Shown here in pieces: positions 1 through 10,225 of a DNA stretch of 64,000 nt (position 1 is its first letter; each line of letters begins with the position of its first letter). The notes under the pieces are model-generated. The model ran no database searches. It had not been told where the DNA came from and saw only the letters and a list, made by a program, of their open reading frames with translations. This DNA is from Deroplatys truncata (Eukaryota; Arthropoda; Insecta; Mantodea; Mantidae), in contig CM060990.1 of the NCBI GenBank assembly GCA_030765065.1, positions 418,571,198 to 418,635,197 of the forward strand. Reading direction: 5' to 3'. The position numbers and the translations under genes were made by a program.

Positions 1-959
1 CAGAGTTCCCTCTGATGTAAACAGAAGCAGGTGAGTAGTAGGGATTTAGGGATTCTGTATCACTTAATATGCAGGAATGCGCAATTAATATGCTAATTAG
101 CCCCGCCCCCTCCCCCCTCAGTGCCTTGGTAGTTTTAGTAGCAGCTGAGGGTCATAAATCTTGTTGAGTACAATGGAAGCTTGACAGTTAAGCAATTAAG
201 GCTATCCTTCACCTGTCAAAACGAACAAAGGGGTCATAAATTTAAGGTTCTGTAACAAAGGCGAGATGTTTTTCCTACCCATTCCACATCCGCCCACTTC
301 TGCACCTGTGACAGTTACCCACCCCCACTTCCATTGTTTCTCGAACACGTGAGGGAAGAAAGAGCTTGCTGGACAAAGGAAGGGATTTCTATTGTGTGCC
401 TTTCTATTGTCCGGGGCAAGGCTACTTTCTGGCATACTCATTCCACTAGCTTTTAACAAAAGAACAATGCTTACACTTCAGCTGTCAAAATGAACAAAAT
501 CCATGATGAATTAGGGTCGTGACAAAGAGAACCTAAAGCCAGTTAAATAGAAACAAGTTCTATTGTCCGGGGCAAGCCTTCTTTCAAAATGAACAATGTG
601 GATGCAGGACAAAGGAAGAGATTATATTGTGTGCCTTTCTATTGTCCGGGGCAAGACTACTATAGAAAGACCCCTGCGGCATTCCCATTCCACTGCCCCA
701 TAACAAAACCGGTCCCTTTCCATTGTTTCTCGAACACTGCTAGCTTAACAAAAGAATCTGAAGGTGGCTTCATGTTCGTCCTGTCCTTGTTCGCGTGAAA
801 GAGAGAGAAGCTTGTTTACCAGCTATACGTAAACAACGTCAGAGTCGGCCATCATTATTTTTGCCCTGAGGGGCTGTTCTCTCCGATGTATTACGAGATC
901 CTACGAATATATCCGAGCATAGTTAAACAAGCTCTCTGTTTATGTAGTTGACTTTTCAA
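1..959. repeat. Locally duplicated non-coding DNA
   Basis: No gene is recognised here. A block of about 49 bp ending in TCTATTGTCCGGGGCAAG occurs at 371-420 and again, nearly identical, at 607-655; its last 18 bases occur a third time at 559-576. CATTGTTTCTCGAACAC is also present twice, near 332 and at 721. The order of the two shared pieces is swapped between the copies, so this is a scrambled local duplication and not a simple tandem array. The short reading frames that cross it do not resemble any family I know. Confidence 0.6.
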
Positions 960-1890
960 TCGCGATATAAAAATGTATTTAACCTATGTCATTACATACA
1001 TTAAACCTCTGCGTGGATATCCATAGATCGGTGTTCGATTCTTACTGTAATCAAAAGTTTATTGCTAATGACAAATTAATGATTGATATTATTATATCAT
1101 TACCTTAATTAATAAAAGGGCGTTCAGAGGATTGTAGCTCGAATCTTACCAAGTGAAACTCTAACGCGTAATAACTATTAAACTATGCACGGGCAGATTA
1201 AAAATGTATTTAACAAATATAATTTAATTTTTATATATCATTACAATAATTAATAAAAGGGTGTTCAGGGAGTCCTAGATCGAATCTGCGAAACTCTAAT
1301 GCTAATAAATATTAAACTATGCAAGTCAGATTAAAACGCATTTAACAAATATAATTTAAATTTTATATATCATTACAATAATTAATAAAAGGGTGTTCAG
1401 GGGGTCCTAGATCGAATCTGCGAAACTCTAATGCGCAATAACTATTAAACTATGCACGGGCAGATTAAAATGCATTTAACAAATATAACTTAATTTTTAT
1501 ATATCATTACAATAATTAATGAAAAGGGCGTTCAGGGGGTCCTAGATCGAATCTGCGAAACTCTAATGCTCAATAACTATTAAACTATACACGGCTAGAT
1601 TAAAATGTATTTAACAAATATAATTTAATTAATGAAACGGTGTTCAGAGGGTTCTAGATCGAATCTGCGAAACTCTAATGCTTAATAAATATTAAACTAT
1701 GTGAGTATTGGGCGGTCAGATTAAAACGTGTTTAACAAATATAATTTAATTTATACAACATTACAATGTTTAACGAGCTGTATTCTTAGGAACCCAGAGG
1801 CCGCCAGCGAAACTCTATAATAACTATTAAATTATTGAAGCAGCGTGGGCGGTCGGATTAAAATTGCATTTAACAACTATAATTGTTTAT
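960..1890 (+). repeat. Diverged tandem satellite, 104-141 bp units
   Basis: About six head-to-tail copies. Each has an AT-rich half (AACAAATATAATTTAATTTT, then a TATATCATTACAATAATTAA stretch), then AATAAAAGGGYGTTCAG, then a conserved box reading ATCGAATC or CTCGAATC, then CGAAACTCTAATGC. The boxes lie at about 1034, 1138, 1279, 1411, 1546 and 1658, so spacing is 104-141 bp. Copies differ by substitutions and small indels, which suggests an old array. There is no coding potential. Confidence 0.8.
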
Positions 1891-1984
1891 ATTAAACCAA
1901 CGCGTATACTTAGATATCCCGATGCCTAGACACCATTCTTTCTTCTCTCTTTTTCTTTCTATCTATCTCTTTCTTTCTCCACGA

Positions 1985-2425
1985 CTTGTACACATTCAGG
2001 CGTTCACATATACACGAGCACTTGTACACACATCAGCAAACATACACCAGTACACGCGCACACGTACATGCAAGTACACACACGCACACACACACGCAAG
2101 CACATACACACACGCACATACATACACCAGCACACACACATACATACACCAGTACACACACGCATTCACGCACCTCATGCGTATACATACATACACCAGT
2201 GCTCTTACACTCACACACACATATACATGGACACACACGCACACACACGAATACACACACATACACGCACACACTCACGTACATACATACACCGTTACAC
2301 TTGCATATACGCACACGACCCCACACACACACACACACATATGCCTGTTAACTTACACCCAAACAGCACCTATCCACACACGCACACGCATACACAGGCA
2401 CACACCAACTCACGCGCATGTCCTG
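1985..2425. repeat. Cryptic CA-rich microsatellite/minisatellite
   Basis: A 440 bp stretch built from ACACAC, CACGCA and CATACAC words. CATACACCAGTACACACAC-like words recur at about 2044, 2125, 2145, 2190 and 2285, so a longer unit sits on the dinucleotide repeat. Open frames on both strands are composed of Thr/His/Tyr or Val/Cys and are an artefact of base composition. Confidence 0.85.
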
Positions 2426-2459
2426 AGTGAAAAGACAAAATGATAAAATAAAAACTAAT

Positions 2460-3290
2460 TATAGCTTGGGATGCGACGCATCATTTACGAATTGTTCGAA
2501 ACTGGTCTGGATGCATGGGTTCGAATCCTAGGAGTGATTACAAATTCATCTTCTAATAACTCCAAAACTAATTAAAATAAAGACGGTAAATAAACTTTAT
2601 TACTTTTATGTCATTAGCTCGTTTCTTGTGCATGTATATTAGAGTCCAGGTGTCATGGGTTCGATCCTTAATTTTAAAATCTCAATTATCTCAGAAACTA
2701 GCAGGGATAAAGGCGCGGACCAAAGCAGGATTTTTAGCTCCTATGATGGACAATTAATGCTTTATATAATTTCCAATCAGTTGTCCGTAGCTCGAATCCC
2801 GATCTTTCAGTGACTTTCTTAATTTTCCACTGTACTCTAGAATATATCACTTAGATCGATGCTGTAACTGCATACAGGTCTTTTAAACACATCAAACTAA
2901 TATTATAAATAATTTTGTTTCTGGTGTTCCAAGTTCGAATACCGATTCAATGAAATTTACTTATAAATTTAATAACATAGTAAATAATTAAGATAAAAGT
3001 CACCTAATAAACCTTATTACGTTTATGTCATCAATTAGTATCTTGCGGGTGTATATTCGGGTACCTGACGTCCAGGCTTCGATCCTTAAGTTTAAATCTC
3101 AATTATCGCAGAAACTAGCAGAGATAGAGCCGTGGACGAAAGCATGTTTGATAGCTCCTACAATGAACAATTAATGCTGTATATAATTTCCAATCAGTTG
3201 CCCCTAGTTCGAATCCCGATCTTTCAATGACTTCCTTAATTTTCCTCTGTACACTAGAATGTAACTGCATGCAGCTTTGTGTAAGGATGT
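2460..3290 (+). repeat. Second satellite block, ~420 bp higher-order duplication
   Basis: The stretch 2585-2865 is repeated with about 85 percent identity by eye at 2995-3265. Shared words include TTATGTCAT, GAAACTAGCAG, TAATTTCCAATCAGTTG and GAATCCCGATCTTTCA. Within the block, boxes matching TTCGAAT(C) recur at about 2519, 2659, 2790, 2934, 3078 and 3208, a spacing of 130-144 bp. The 420 bp duplication is therefore a trimer of a monomer close in length to the array at 960-1890. No gene is seen. Confidence 0.75.
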
Positions 3291-3465
3291 ACTCTGAGAG
3301 AGAGAGAGAGCGAGCGAGAGGAAGTGAAACAAGTAGGGATAGAAGTGCCGAGGGCCTCTGCGCATGCGCAGCAAGAGATGATGTCACTGGCTGCAATAAT
3401 CACGTGAGTGTAAGCATCACAGCTATGCTGACGTGTCGGCATCGCCTGGAGGGGGTTTAGATCCC

Positions 3466-3473
3466 TATATAAA
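3466..3473 (+). promoter_or_regulatory. TATA box of a compact Pol II-type promoter
   Basis: TATATAAA follows a GC-richer stretch containing CTGCGCATGCGCAG-type sequence (3358-3371) and a TGACGTG word near 3429, in otherwise AT-rich DNA. About 135 bp downstream is ATGCAAG followed by a GTGAGT donor-like site at 3616. An acceptor-like TTACAG ends at 4075, directly in front of the OB-like reading frame. The promoter is inferred from sequence alone. Confidence 0.5.
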
Positions 3474-3739
3474 CAGATATCTGCTCATGTTAGAACTATT
3501 GTGTACTTATTAACTTTACATTTAAATTTTTAAGAACTAAAAAACGCAAAGTTTTTAGTTTAAGAAGAGGTGCAACCCAGCTACACGTGCAGCATTCAAC
3601 AGGAAACAATGCAAGGTGAGTGGGTATTTAGATAACTATACAAAAATCACAGATGGTTTTACAATGCATTTATTTTTGTTTAAACGATACAGTACATGAA
3701 AGACGATTCGTTGCAAGAGCATCATATTTTCTAATCTGT

Positions 3740-3960
3740 ACTTTACATTCACATGGATTTCTCTGCGTACTCTTCTCCAGTTCACAGGACTTTTTCTACT
3801 CATTCTTCTTCTATAAACATTCACATGATTTTCGCTACACATTGCTCTTACATAAACATTCACACAATTTTCTCCACTCATTCTTTGGTTCTCTGCTGGC
3901 TCATCTTCAATGAACATTCACATGATTTTCTCCATTCGTTCTTTGTTTCTCTACACATTC
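3740..3960 (+). repeat. Short minisatellite in an intron-like interval
   Basis: A word close to AACATTCACATGATTTTC followed by a CYACWCATTCTT-like tail recurs about five times (near 3747, 3785, 3817, 3857 and 3912) with irregular 38-55 bp spacing. It lies between the donor-like site at 3616 and the OB-like frame at 4057. Frames that run through it are repeat artefacts. Confidence 0.6.
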
Positions 3961-4056
3961 ATAGGCTTACTTACAAAACATACACACCCTAGTTCTAATA
4001 TAAAGAAGTGTATAATTTGTTCTTCAACTTGAATAATGTAGTGAAAATAATAATTC

Positions 4057-4410
4057 ATGACAATGTCTGTTACAGATTGTTTAGCTGATAGACTTAACAA
4101 GATGGTTGAAGAGCGTAGTTTCCTACCGACTCGTCGAGTTCAAGATCTCGAAATACGTCTTAACTATGAGATAAAGTCCTTAAAGAGAGTTCAAACAAGA
4201 TATGGTACCAGGATCGTATCTTCGTTGGGGGATTGCCAAGTGTTCTTACCAGAGCGCTATAATTCGTTAACTGATCAAGAGATTGCAGAAATACCAGGCA
4301 AAGTATCTCTTCAGTATAACGGTATGGCAGAGATGGGGAAATTTAAGACATGTAAATTGTCTTTTTTACATGCAAAGAAGGTGCGTAGAAGTGTCAAACT
4401 TAAGTATTGA
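4057..4410 (+). CDS. Small OB-like (possibly ssDNA-binding) protein of the virus-like element
   Basis: An open frame of 117 codons with no visible break. The central part has the look of a small beta-barrel nucleic-acid-binding protein: a charged helix (LADRLNKMVEER), a short FLPTRR turn, an EIKSLKRVQTRYGTRIV strand pair, and FLPERYNSLTDQEI followed by GKVSLQYNG. I recall similar small proteins from virus-like elements in arthropod and cnidarian genomes, but no function is proven. The upstream splice-acceptor-like TTACAG ends at 4075, so the true start may lie in an upstream exon and the ATG at 4057 may not be used. Its openness contrasts with the broken minus-strand genes beside it. Confidence 0.5.
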   Translation: MTMSVTDCLADRLNKMVEERSFLPTRRVQDLEIRLNYEIKSLKRVQTRYGTRIVSSLGDCQVFLPERYNSLTDQEIAEIPGKVSLQYNGMAEMGKFKTCKLSFLHAKKVRRSVKLKY

Positions 4411-4439
4411 ATGTTCTCCTATTTCACAATGAAAAATTC

Positions 4440-5399
4440 ATAAATAAAACAACTGACTCATTGATATTGCATATAAAGATACAAAAGATGCATATTATAG
4501 AATTTTATAAAAATTTACGAAATCACAATATCACATGCTTTGAGTTTAATTATATCTAGCGCACTGAAATAACTCTAAATATCCGAATGTTTATACAATC
4601 CTTTGTGCTTCATTTTACATGTATCATATGCTTCATTTTACATGTATCATAACAAAAAATGTAATTCTTTTCAGGTTGCCTTTCCTTGACCAAGATAGTT
4701 TTCTAAGACTTTCATTGTGCAATGTTTCAGGGTGTGCAATAAGAGGAAGAAGAAGAGGAATAGCCTGCTGCCATGCAAAGGATGCTGACGCTATTGGAGG
4801 GTAGAATAAGCACCATCGGCACCTACAAGAAACATTTCGGCAAGAAGCGAGTGCTGGGACATCTATATCACCGAAACACGTTAAGACAGGATCCTTATAT
4901 AACATTACAGGGTATACGATGAAAAAATACGGACAATTTTGTATACAATTCAATGCATAGCTGAGAGTTAGCTCGAACGAGTCTCCCTATATTCACTGAA
5001 ATTAAGCATTGTGAGCAATAATTTAAGTGACTGTGAAAATACTTTAAGTAATGGTGAAATTTGTATCCTAAAAGACTTGAGCCCTGTATACATTAACAGC
5101 ATTAAGACTGTTTGCCACGCTGGAATACAAATTATGAAAATAAAAAGACTTTCATTTAAATAATAAAGAAATTTGCATAACCTGTTGTTACAAGTGTAAT
5201 GACATATACAGAAACAATGAGTCGGATGAGAAAGTGATGGAAATGTAAGATAAATAATAACAATAAAAGAATTAAGGTATGCTTTTACATAGTGTTTTTA
5301 TTCATTAAAAATCCTTGCATTCCTAATGAAAAATAAATCATTACAATGATCAGTTTAAGTTATGTCACAATGATCAAAAAGAGAACCGTCTTTAGATGC
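4440..5399. other. No recognisable gene inside the virus-like relic
   Basis: AT-rich sequence between the plus-strand OB-like gene and the minus-strand capsid remnants. A 21 bp word, CTTCATTTTACATGTATCAT, is tandemly doubled at about 4610-4650. No domain was recognised on either strand. Confidence 0.5.
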
Positions 5400-6130
5400 A
5401 TTACTCGATCTTAAGTCAGAGCACCAAAAAATGACAAATCACGGCTTCTCCAATTTAGATGTGGTGTCACTATTCAGGTAAATTCCTGTAACACAGCAGG
5501 TTGAGTATGCAGATCCGTGGTCCTAAATGGGTGAAACAGAGTCTTATCCAGCTTAACAGTCTTGAGGATCTCAGCATCAGAAAGTCGAATCACAGGCCTT
5601 CTCCACTCGATGAGTACAGGTTTAACAACAGCATTCTCTTCACCCTGAGATGGGGTAAAGTATATAAATGTTCAACTTGACAAGGGATTCTAAACTCGTT
5701 GTTAGAGTCCAGAGCTGATGTATTATATGGTGAAAACACATGTTCCTCTTCTTAGTGATCTTGTCGTCGAATCTCGGTGTCATTGAGGTGTCGGTAACAT
5801 TGAAGATGCCCATGATTATAGGATTCTGAAGCCCAATAACTGTAGGAACTGCTGATTGCGTGATGTTAACCTGATGGGCGTCATGGGCAGAGCATGATGT
5901 GTGCGTCGAATCATTCCATTATTATATCCTCGACGTCGTTGACTTCTTCTAAAATCTATAGGCATTATGCTTATATCCTTGTTTCTAAAGGCAATGATAT
6001 TGCTGTTATGCTCCCCTGTTTGCTCCATGAAGCGGATGTTTATGAACAACAGGTAAAATTTGATTTGATGGTTCCTGTGAAATACGGTATCCAGCCGTAA
6101 CAGATGGAGTGTCCACTTTTGCTATCGAGG
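5400..6130 (-). pseudogene. Double-jelly-roll capsid-like remnant (fossil)
   Basis: Minus-strand words such as PVLIEWRRPVIRLSDAE, followed by HPFRTTDL, resemble a conserved block of arthropod proteins with a double-jelly-roll-like domain, the fold of major capsid proteins in Polintons and relatives. Another piece contains SAVPTVIGLQNP. The gene is broken and is left as a fossil. The match is by recall only and could be another structural protein of the same element. Confidence 0.35.
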
Positions 6131-6425
6131 AGGGAGACTGATGCAATACTGCGCTAAATTCGTATGATGCTCAACCTAAATATATTCACTAGGAAATCAG
6201 ATTCAGACAGCTGATTAGATGGAACAACTTTGTCACTGAAGGGCCACAGAACGTTCCTATAGAACAATCACTGGAAAAAATCAAGAGTGAAAGGACATTT
6301 TAATGACATTTTTATTATTATTTTTATTATTATTATTATTGTTCTTCACTGATCTAATAAAGAAGACATTCGCATCCTAATATGAGGAATCTTAAAACAT
6401 TGGACATACAAGCGGGGGATCTATG

Positions 6426-6770
6426 TTACTTAATGTTTTTCAGGGTCATGTATAGCCCTCTGCCAGAGTTTTTGAATTCCCTTTCAGGCCCAGTCCCCCT
6501 CTTCGATTCGATGTTCCTGCCCTTATTCTTCTTCACTCGTAGGCCTTTCCCTCTTGATTCAATTTCTTTGTTACGTCTCATCATTTCAGCAAGTTGTTTA
6601 TCCGCAGCTTTTTTCTTATTTACAGCTGTAGCAATTTGTGATGCACCTCCAGCGGCGGCTCCTAGTGCTGGAATAATTGCAATGAGCGGTAGAAATCCTC
6701 CCCGTTTCTTCTTTTTGGACCCGCCGCCAACAGATACCTTTCTCTCAATTTGTCTCTTATGCCTCATCAT
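6426..6770 (-). pseudogene. Adenovirus pX-like core protein remnant (fossil)
   Basis: The piece carries a basic lead GGGSKKKKRGGF, then a hydrophobic, Ala/Gly-rich stretch (LPLIAIIPALGAAAGG), then a charged helix (KKKAADKQLAEMMRRNKEIE) and a C-terminal GRGLYM. Basic residues plus GGF/GGI-LPL-I-P-A-GA is the signature of adenovirus pX and of pX-like proteins in adintoviruses, which bind DNA and interact with membranes. It sits downstream of the PLA2-like remnant on the same strand, as in related elements. Confidence 0.5.
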
Positions 6771-6800
6771 TTCGGCAAGTATTTATCTGCTGCCTTTTTC

Positions 6801-6995
6801 TTATTTACTGCTGAGGCAATTTGGGCTGCACCTCCAGCAGCAGCGCCTAGAGCTGCAATAATTGGTATGAGAGGTAGAAATCCTCCTCGTTTCTTCTTTG
6901 CGGTTCCTACACCTGAAGCTACCTTTCCCTTCATAATTGCTGTTACTAGTCACGCTGCCAACGTTTTCACCTAATGTAACATCAGATGTTTGCAC
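6801..6995 (-). pseudogene. Second, more decayed copy of the pX-like module (fossil)
   Basis: The DNA at about 6745-6910 repeats the words of 6570-6710 (CTCATCATTTCGGCAAG, CTTTTTTCTTATTTACAGCTG, GCACCTCCAGC, GAGCGGTAGAAATCCTCCYC). The pX-like module has therefore been tandemly duplicated. The copy is broken. Whether the duplication is ancestral to the element or happened after it entered the genome is open. Confidence 0.5.
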
Positions 6996-6999
6996 TCTT

Positions 7000-7210
7000 T
7001 TCCAAGTCGTTTCAGACAGATCTTGTCAGCAATGTTTCTCGAAGCAGAGACCTTATGCTGAGCGTAGGCAATGTCGCTAAGATTACACGATTCGTCTAAC
7101 GGAATGATTCCAGGGTCTCCTCTCTTTAATTTTTCTCTAGCTTTACCCCAGTTCCTCAGTATATGTAACCAGGTATATACGTCAACGGTTGCAGGCTAGT
7201 GAGAGAGTTA
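7000..7210 (-). pseudogene. Phospholipase A2-like capsid domain remnant (fossil)
   Basis: Minus-strand words GDPGIIPLDESC and LSDIAYAQHK, followed by SASRNIADK, resemble the Ca-binding loop and HDxAY region of the PLA2-like domain found in parvovirus VP1 and in adintovirus/Polinton structural proteins. The remnant lies immediately 5' of the pX-like pieces. It is broken and has no activity to infer. Confidence 0.4.
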
Positions 7211-7274
7211 ATTAAACCGAAACCTCTTGCGAGCTTAACCACCTTAGCTCTCACGTTATACTAATCGATTTTAT

Positions 7275-8483
7275 TCGGGATACTTCTTTTATACTTTCTC
7301 ATTACCAGTAACAGTCTTTTGTCCCTCAAGCGGAATCGTCACAATGTGGCCACTTGCTGAGAAGAAGGAACAGATCATCTTCTTGCCAATACTTCTCGTT
7401 CCTTCACTTTTGTTAGGGAACTTCTCTTGGGAAGACCCAGACCGATGACTGCCGTTTAGTTACCGGATTATACTGCTAAATCCAGCTTTCGTTACCTGTT
7501 AGAATGTTAAATATGGTTTTGATCTTCCTCCATTAATTATTTTCAGTAATTTCCCGTCACCATGCTTGTTTCTACTCATTTGTGAGGTGGTGGGGGATCC
7601 AGCGACTGAAGAGCTTTCTGACCTCAAGTTTTTCTTTCAGGGTTGTTTTCACTGCTGCCGATCCAATATTTAGGGCTTCTTGAATCTCACCATATTTTCC
7701 CGCAACATACGCTCTGCTTTCACTACATATTCATCCATTGTTGTTGTAGCGGGCCGTTTTGCTCGGTCTTCATCTTCCAGGGAATCCCTTCCTCTTCTAA
7801 ACTCTGCATACCATTGATAAATGGTAGATTGCGAAGGGCAAAGTTCCCCAAATGCACGATACGGTCTTTCAAGGCATTCTCTCTCCCCTAAACCGACTTT
7901 AAAGCCATAGAATCATAGCACGGAAATGCTCTCGCTTGAGATCCATCCTAGCGTATGGCGTAACAACACCTGCTATACATACTGATAGACCACGAGAAGA
8001 TGGCAAGCGAGAGGAATGTGTAACATCAACACTTTCCTGCGTCCGTATCATATTTACGCTCGCCGTGTGGATACAATAAGCATGTTAGGAGGTTATAAAC
8101 TACTACACAGTGTTGTCAAGTACTCACCCATGGCAAGAGCCAATGCGTTAACACCTATTACGGCGGTTGCTGTCCTACTAGTATCAGCTCTGGCAGCATG
8201 GGTGGTTCATTTGCACACATAAACACATTTCGTAGTAAACGTAGTAAACAATCGACAGTACGTGAGCAGATAAAGTTACAGAACCCCGCTCGCCCTTCAG
8301 GCCCCGCTCGCCTTCTCGTTGTCCAACAGTACACGCGTGGTGCTGACGATGCACATTGTTGGAGCGCATCCAGACTTGCACATGTTGCTATCTGAACTTC
8401 AATCTGAAGTTAGGAAAAGTTGCTTTGACTTTTACCACTACTCATTGTTGCCCATTCTCAAAACTTTCTGAGTGACCCTCGTA
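7275..8483 (-). mobile_element. Decayed mariner element
   Basis: The plus-strand right end reads TTCTGAGTGACCCTCGTA followed by TA, a typical mariner terminus. The minus-strand coding remnant starts at about 7946 (MDLKREHFRAM), continues with AYVAGKYGEIQEALNIGSAA, then EVRKLFSRWIPHHLT, the mariner helix-turn-helix to linker region, and ends with GKKMICSFF and HIVTIPLEGQKTV words from the DDD domain. Many stops and frameshifts are visible, so it is inactive. The 5' untranslated part (7947-8395) is unusually long for mariner, which suggests an insertion; a CAGTGTTGTCAAG word at 8107 inside it looks like a hAT end. The left terminal repeat was not found. Confidence 0.7.
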
Positions 8484-8982
8484 TAACAAAAGTGTAGTGA
8501 ATTATGCTTTACTAGAGTCAGATACCTACATACAAAAGAAATTCTTTGTATTTAAGTGGTAGATGCTTTTCGCTTATTTTTAAAATATATTTGTTTTTAT
8601 TTCTTTGCTGCGAATAGAGTTTACTGTGTTCTATACAGTTCAATTTTAATTAAACTCATTACTAGCGTGATTTATTTATTTAAATCAATTTGTAAGTAAC
8701 CAATGAACAAAGGTTATTAATCCATTGCGTTTATACTAAGCTAAATCAGTTTATATTTCCCTACCAAAGAGCGCCCAAAAGCTAATTTGGATAACCCTTT
8801 GCAAAGGAACAAAAGGCGCGTGGCAGGCAACTGGTAAGGCAGGGCGGCTTCGTTCCGCACCATTACACCTACCGGCACATAGGTGGGATGTCAGTCTATG
8901 TTCAAATGCACTATACCTGTGTACGACGTCCAAAGGTTACAATGTTTTATATAGACTGTCCAAATTCGATGAGTTCTATATC
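8484..8982. other. No recognisable gene
   Basis: AT-rich spacer between the mariner end and the left end of the next hAT. A GC-richer island at about 8815-8900 has no recognisable product. Confidence 0.5.
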
Positions 8983-10225
8983 CAGTGTTGCCAACAAATG
9001 AACATTTGTAACCATTTTGATGCTAAAAAGTTACCAGAAAATCGCCAAAGAGTGTTCACAAAGAAGCCAAAAAGCCTTCAAAAAGGGGGAGTAGGTTAAA
9101 GGCATTACTTTTCTTGTATATATCTATTAGCTATAGGAGAGGATAACGGCACACTCATCGTCATAATTAGGCTTCGGACATGACTTTAGGTTAAGTTTCT
9201 ATTATACTGGTACTTCGTTTGCAAGTGAGCGAGGAGGGGCAGTAGGCTCGTGGGCTACTGAGTTTGTGCTGTGCTCAGTACTGTGTACGCTATAGATATA
9301 GGTGGGCACAGAAGTAAGTATACAGTTCTGTAGTAAGCTTAAGCTTTTTTTTACAAAGTATAAATAACATGAAACAAACTGTGGCAGATGTAATAATCAG
9401 TTTCATGTGTGATTTACATGCGTGGACAACTACTACAATGGATTGCAATATATTTTCTGAAGGTATCAAAAGCATAACTCGAAGTTTATTTCTTGAAAAA
9501 CTCCGTTCCACATCACATGACGTGACGTGATTGGTGCAAAACGAAACTGACGAACGCCACACACCTTTGAGAAATATGTGTGTTTTCATTATTTGGAATG
9601 GTGTCCCTAATAGGCACATAATTGCATATCCTGAGGTTTTATCTAAAACACTCTTCAGTTTCTGCTTTGCTATTTCATCAGCACAACATTTGTCTACTTC
9701 TATAAAATGTTATGTCAAATTATCGACAAGTTTCAAGGAGTCTGGTATTGCCATCTGTGACGATTCAAGTTGTTTTATTGTTAAAGGAATACCCTTAAAT
9801 ATATCAGTGATTAACTGCAAATGTTCATACAGCTGTGGAAATATCACGATTTTGCAATTTTAATAGCTGAACTTGCTACCTTGTCAAATTTGCTAATCAC
9901 TTAATCTGGTTGTAATGCTCAAAGTAGTATACAGAGCGGCGATCAACCAAGATCTCCCGTGTCACAATAGGTGAGGTGGCAAAGGAATTCCTGGTGTTAA
10001 TTCTTTAAATGTTAGTGTCCTAGAAGGCGCTTTTCATTTTTTTATAGATGAAATCATCTACATCAGAAAAAATGTTTCCTAATCTGTTCTGCCATCCGGT
10101 GAAGACATGAGCTAAACACGTCAGATGTGTAATTCTGGGATAGCCTTCCTTATTTCTGGAAGCAGCTTTGACCATATAAGGGGCGGCTGCATCCGTCACA
10201 AATATTAATGTCCTTAGTTTTTATG

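Larger units (their letters stand above)
3290..7250. mobile_element. Virus-like fossil, Polinton/adintovirus-like, two-stranded layout
   Basis: This is a virus-like element treated as a fossil. The plus-strand left part has a promoter-like region and a small OB-like gene. The minus-strand right part has remnants resembling a phospholipase A2-like capsid domain, an adenovirus pX-like core protein (two tandem remnants) and a double-jelly-roll capsid protein. Those capsid-associated domains are known together from adintoviruses and Polinton relatives in animal genomes. No DNA polymerase B, integrase or terminal repeats were recognised, so only part of an element remains. The capsid half is clearly broken, with several breaks; the OB-like gene looks open. 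Age appears old to moderate. The assignment rests on motif recall; a parvovirus-type relic is the main alternative because of the PLA2-like part and two-stranded layout. Confidence 0.5.

Noticed and set aside
960-1890. CRISPR-like regular repeats
   Set aside because: The unit is 104-141 bp with diverged whole monomers, not short identical repeats with unique spacers, and the DNA is eukaryotic.
1883-2443. Long overlapping frames on both strands (up to 186 codons)
   Set aside because: They follow the CA-rich repeat and consist of Thr/His or Val/Cys runs; no domain and no codon structure.
3254-3442. Small frames over the GAGAGA tract and promoter
   Set aside because: They arise from simple sequence next to the TATA box and have no coding signal.
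5816-6049. 77-codon minus-strand frame as a separate small gene
   Set aside because: It lies within the capsid-like remnant and its meaning as an independent gene cannot be supported.
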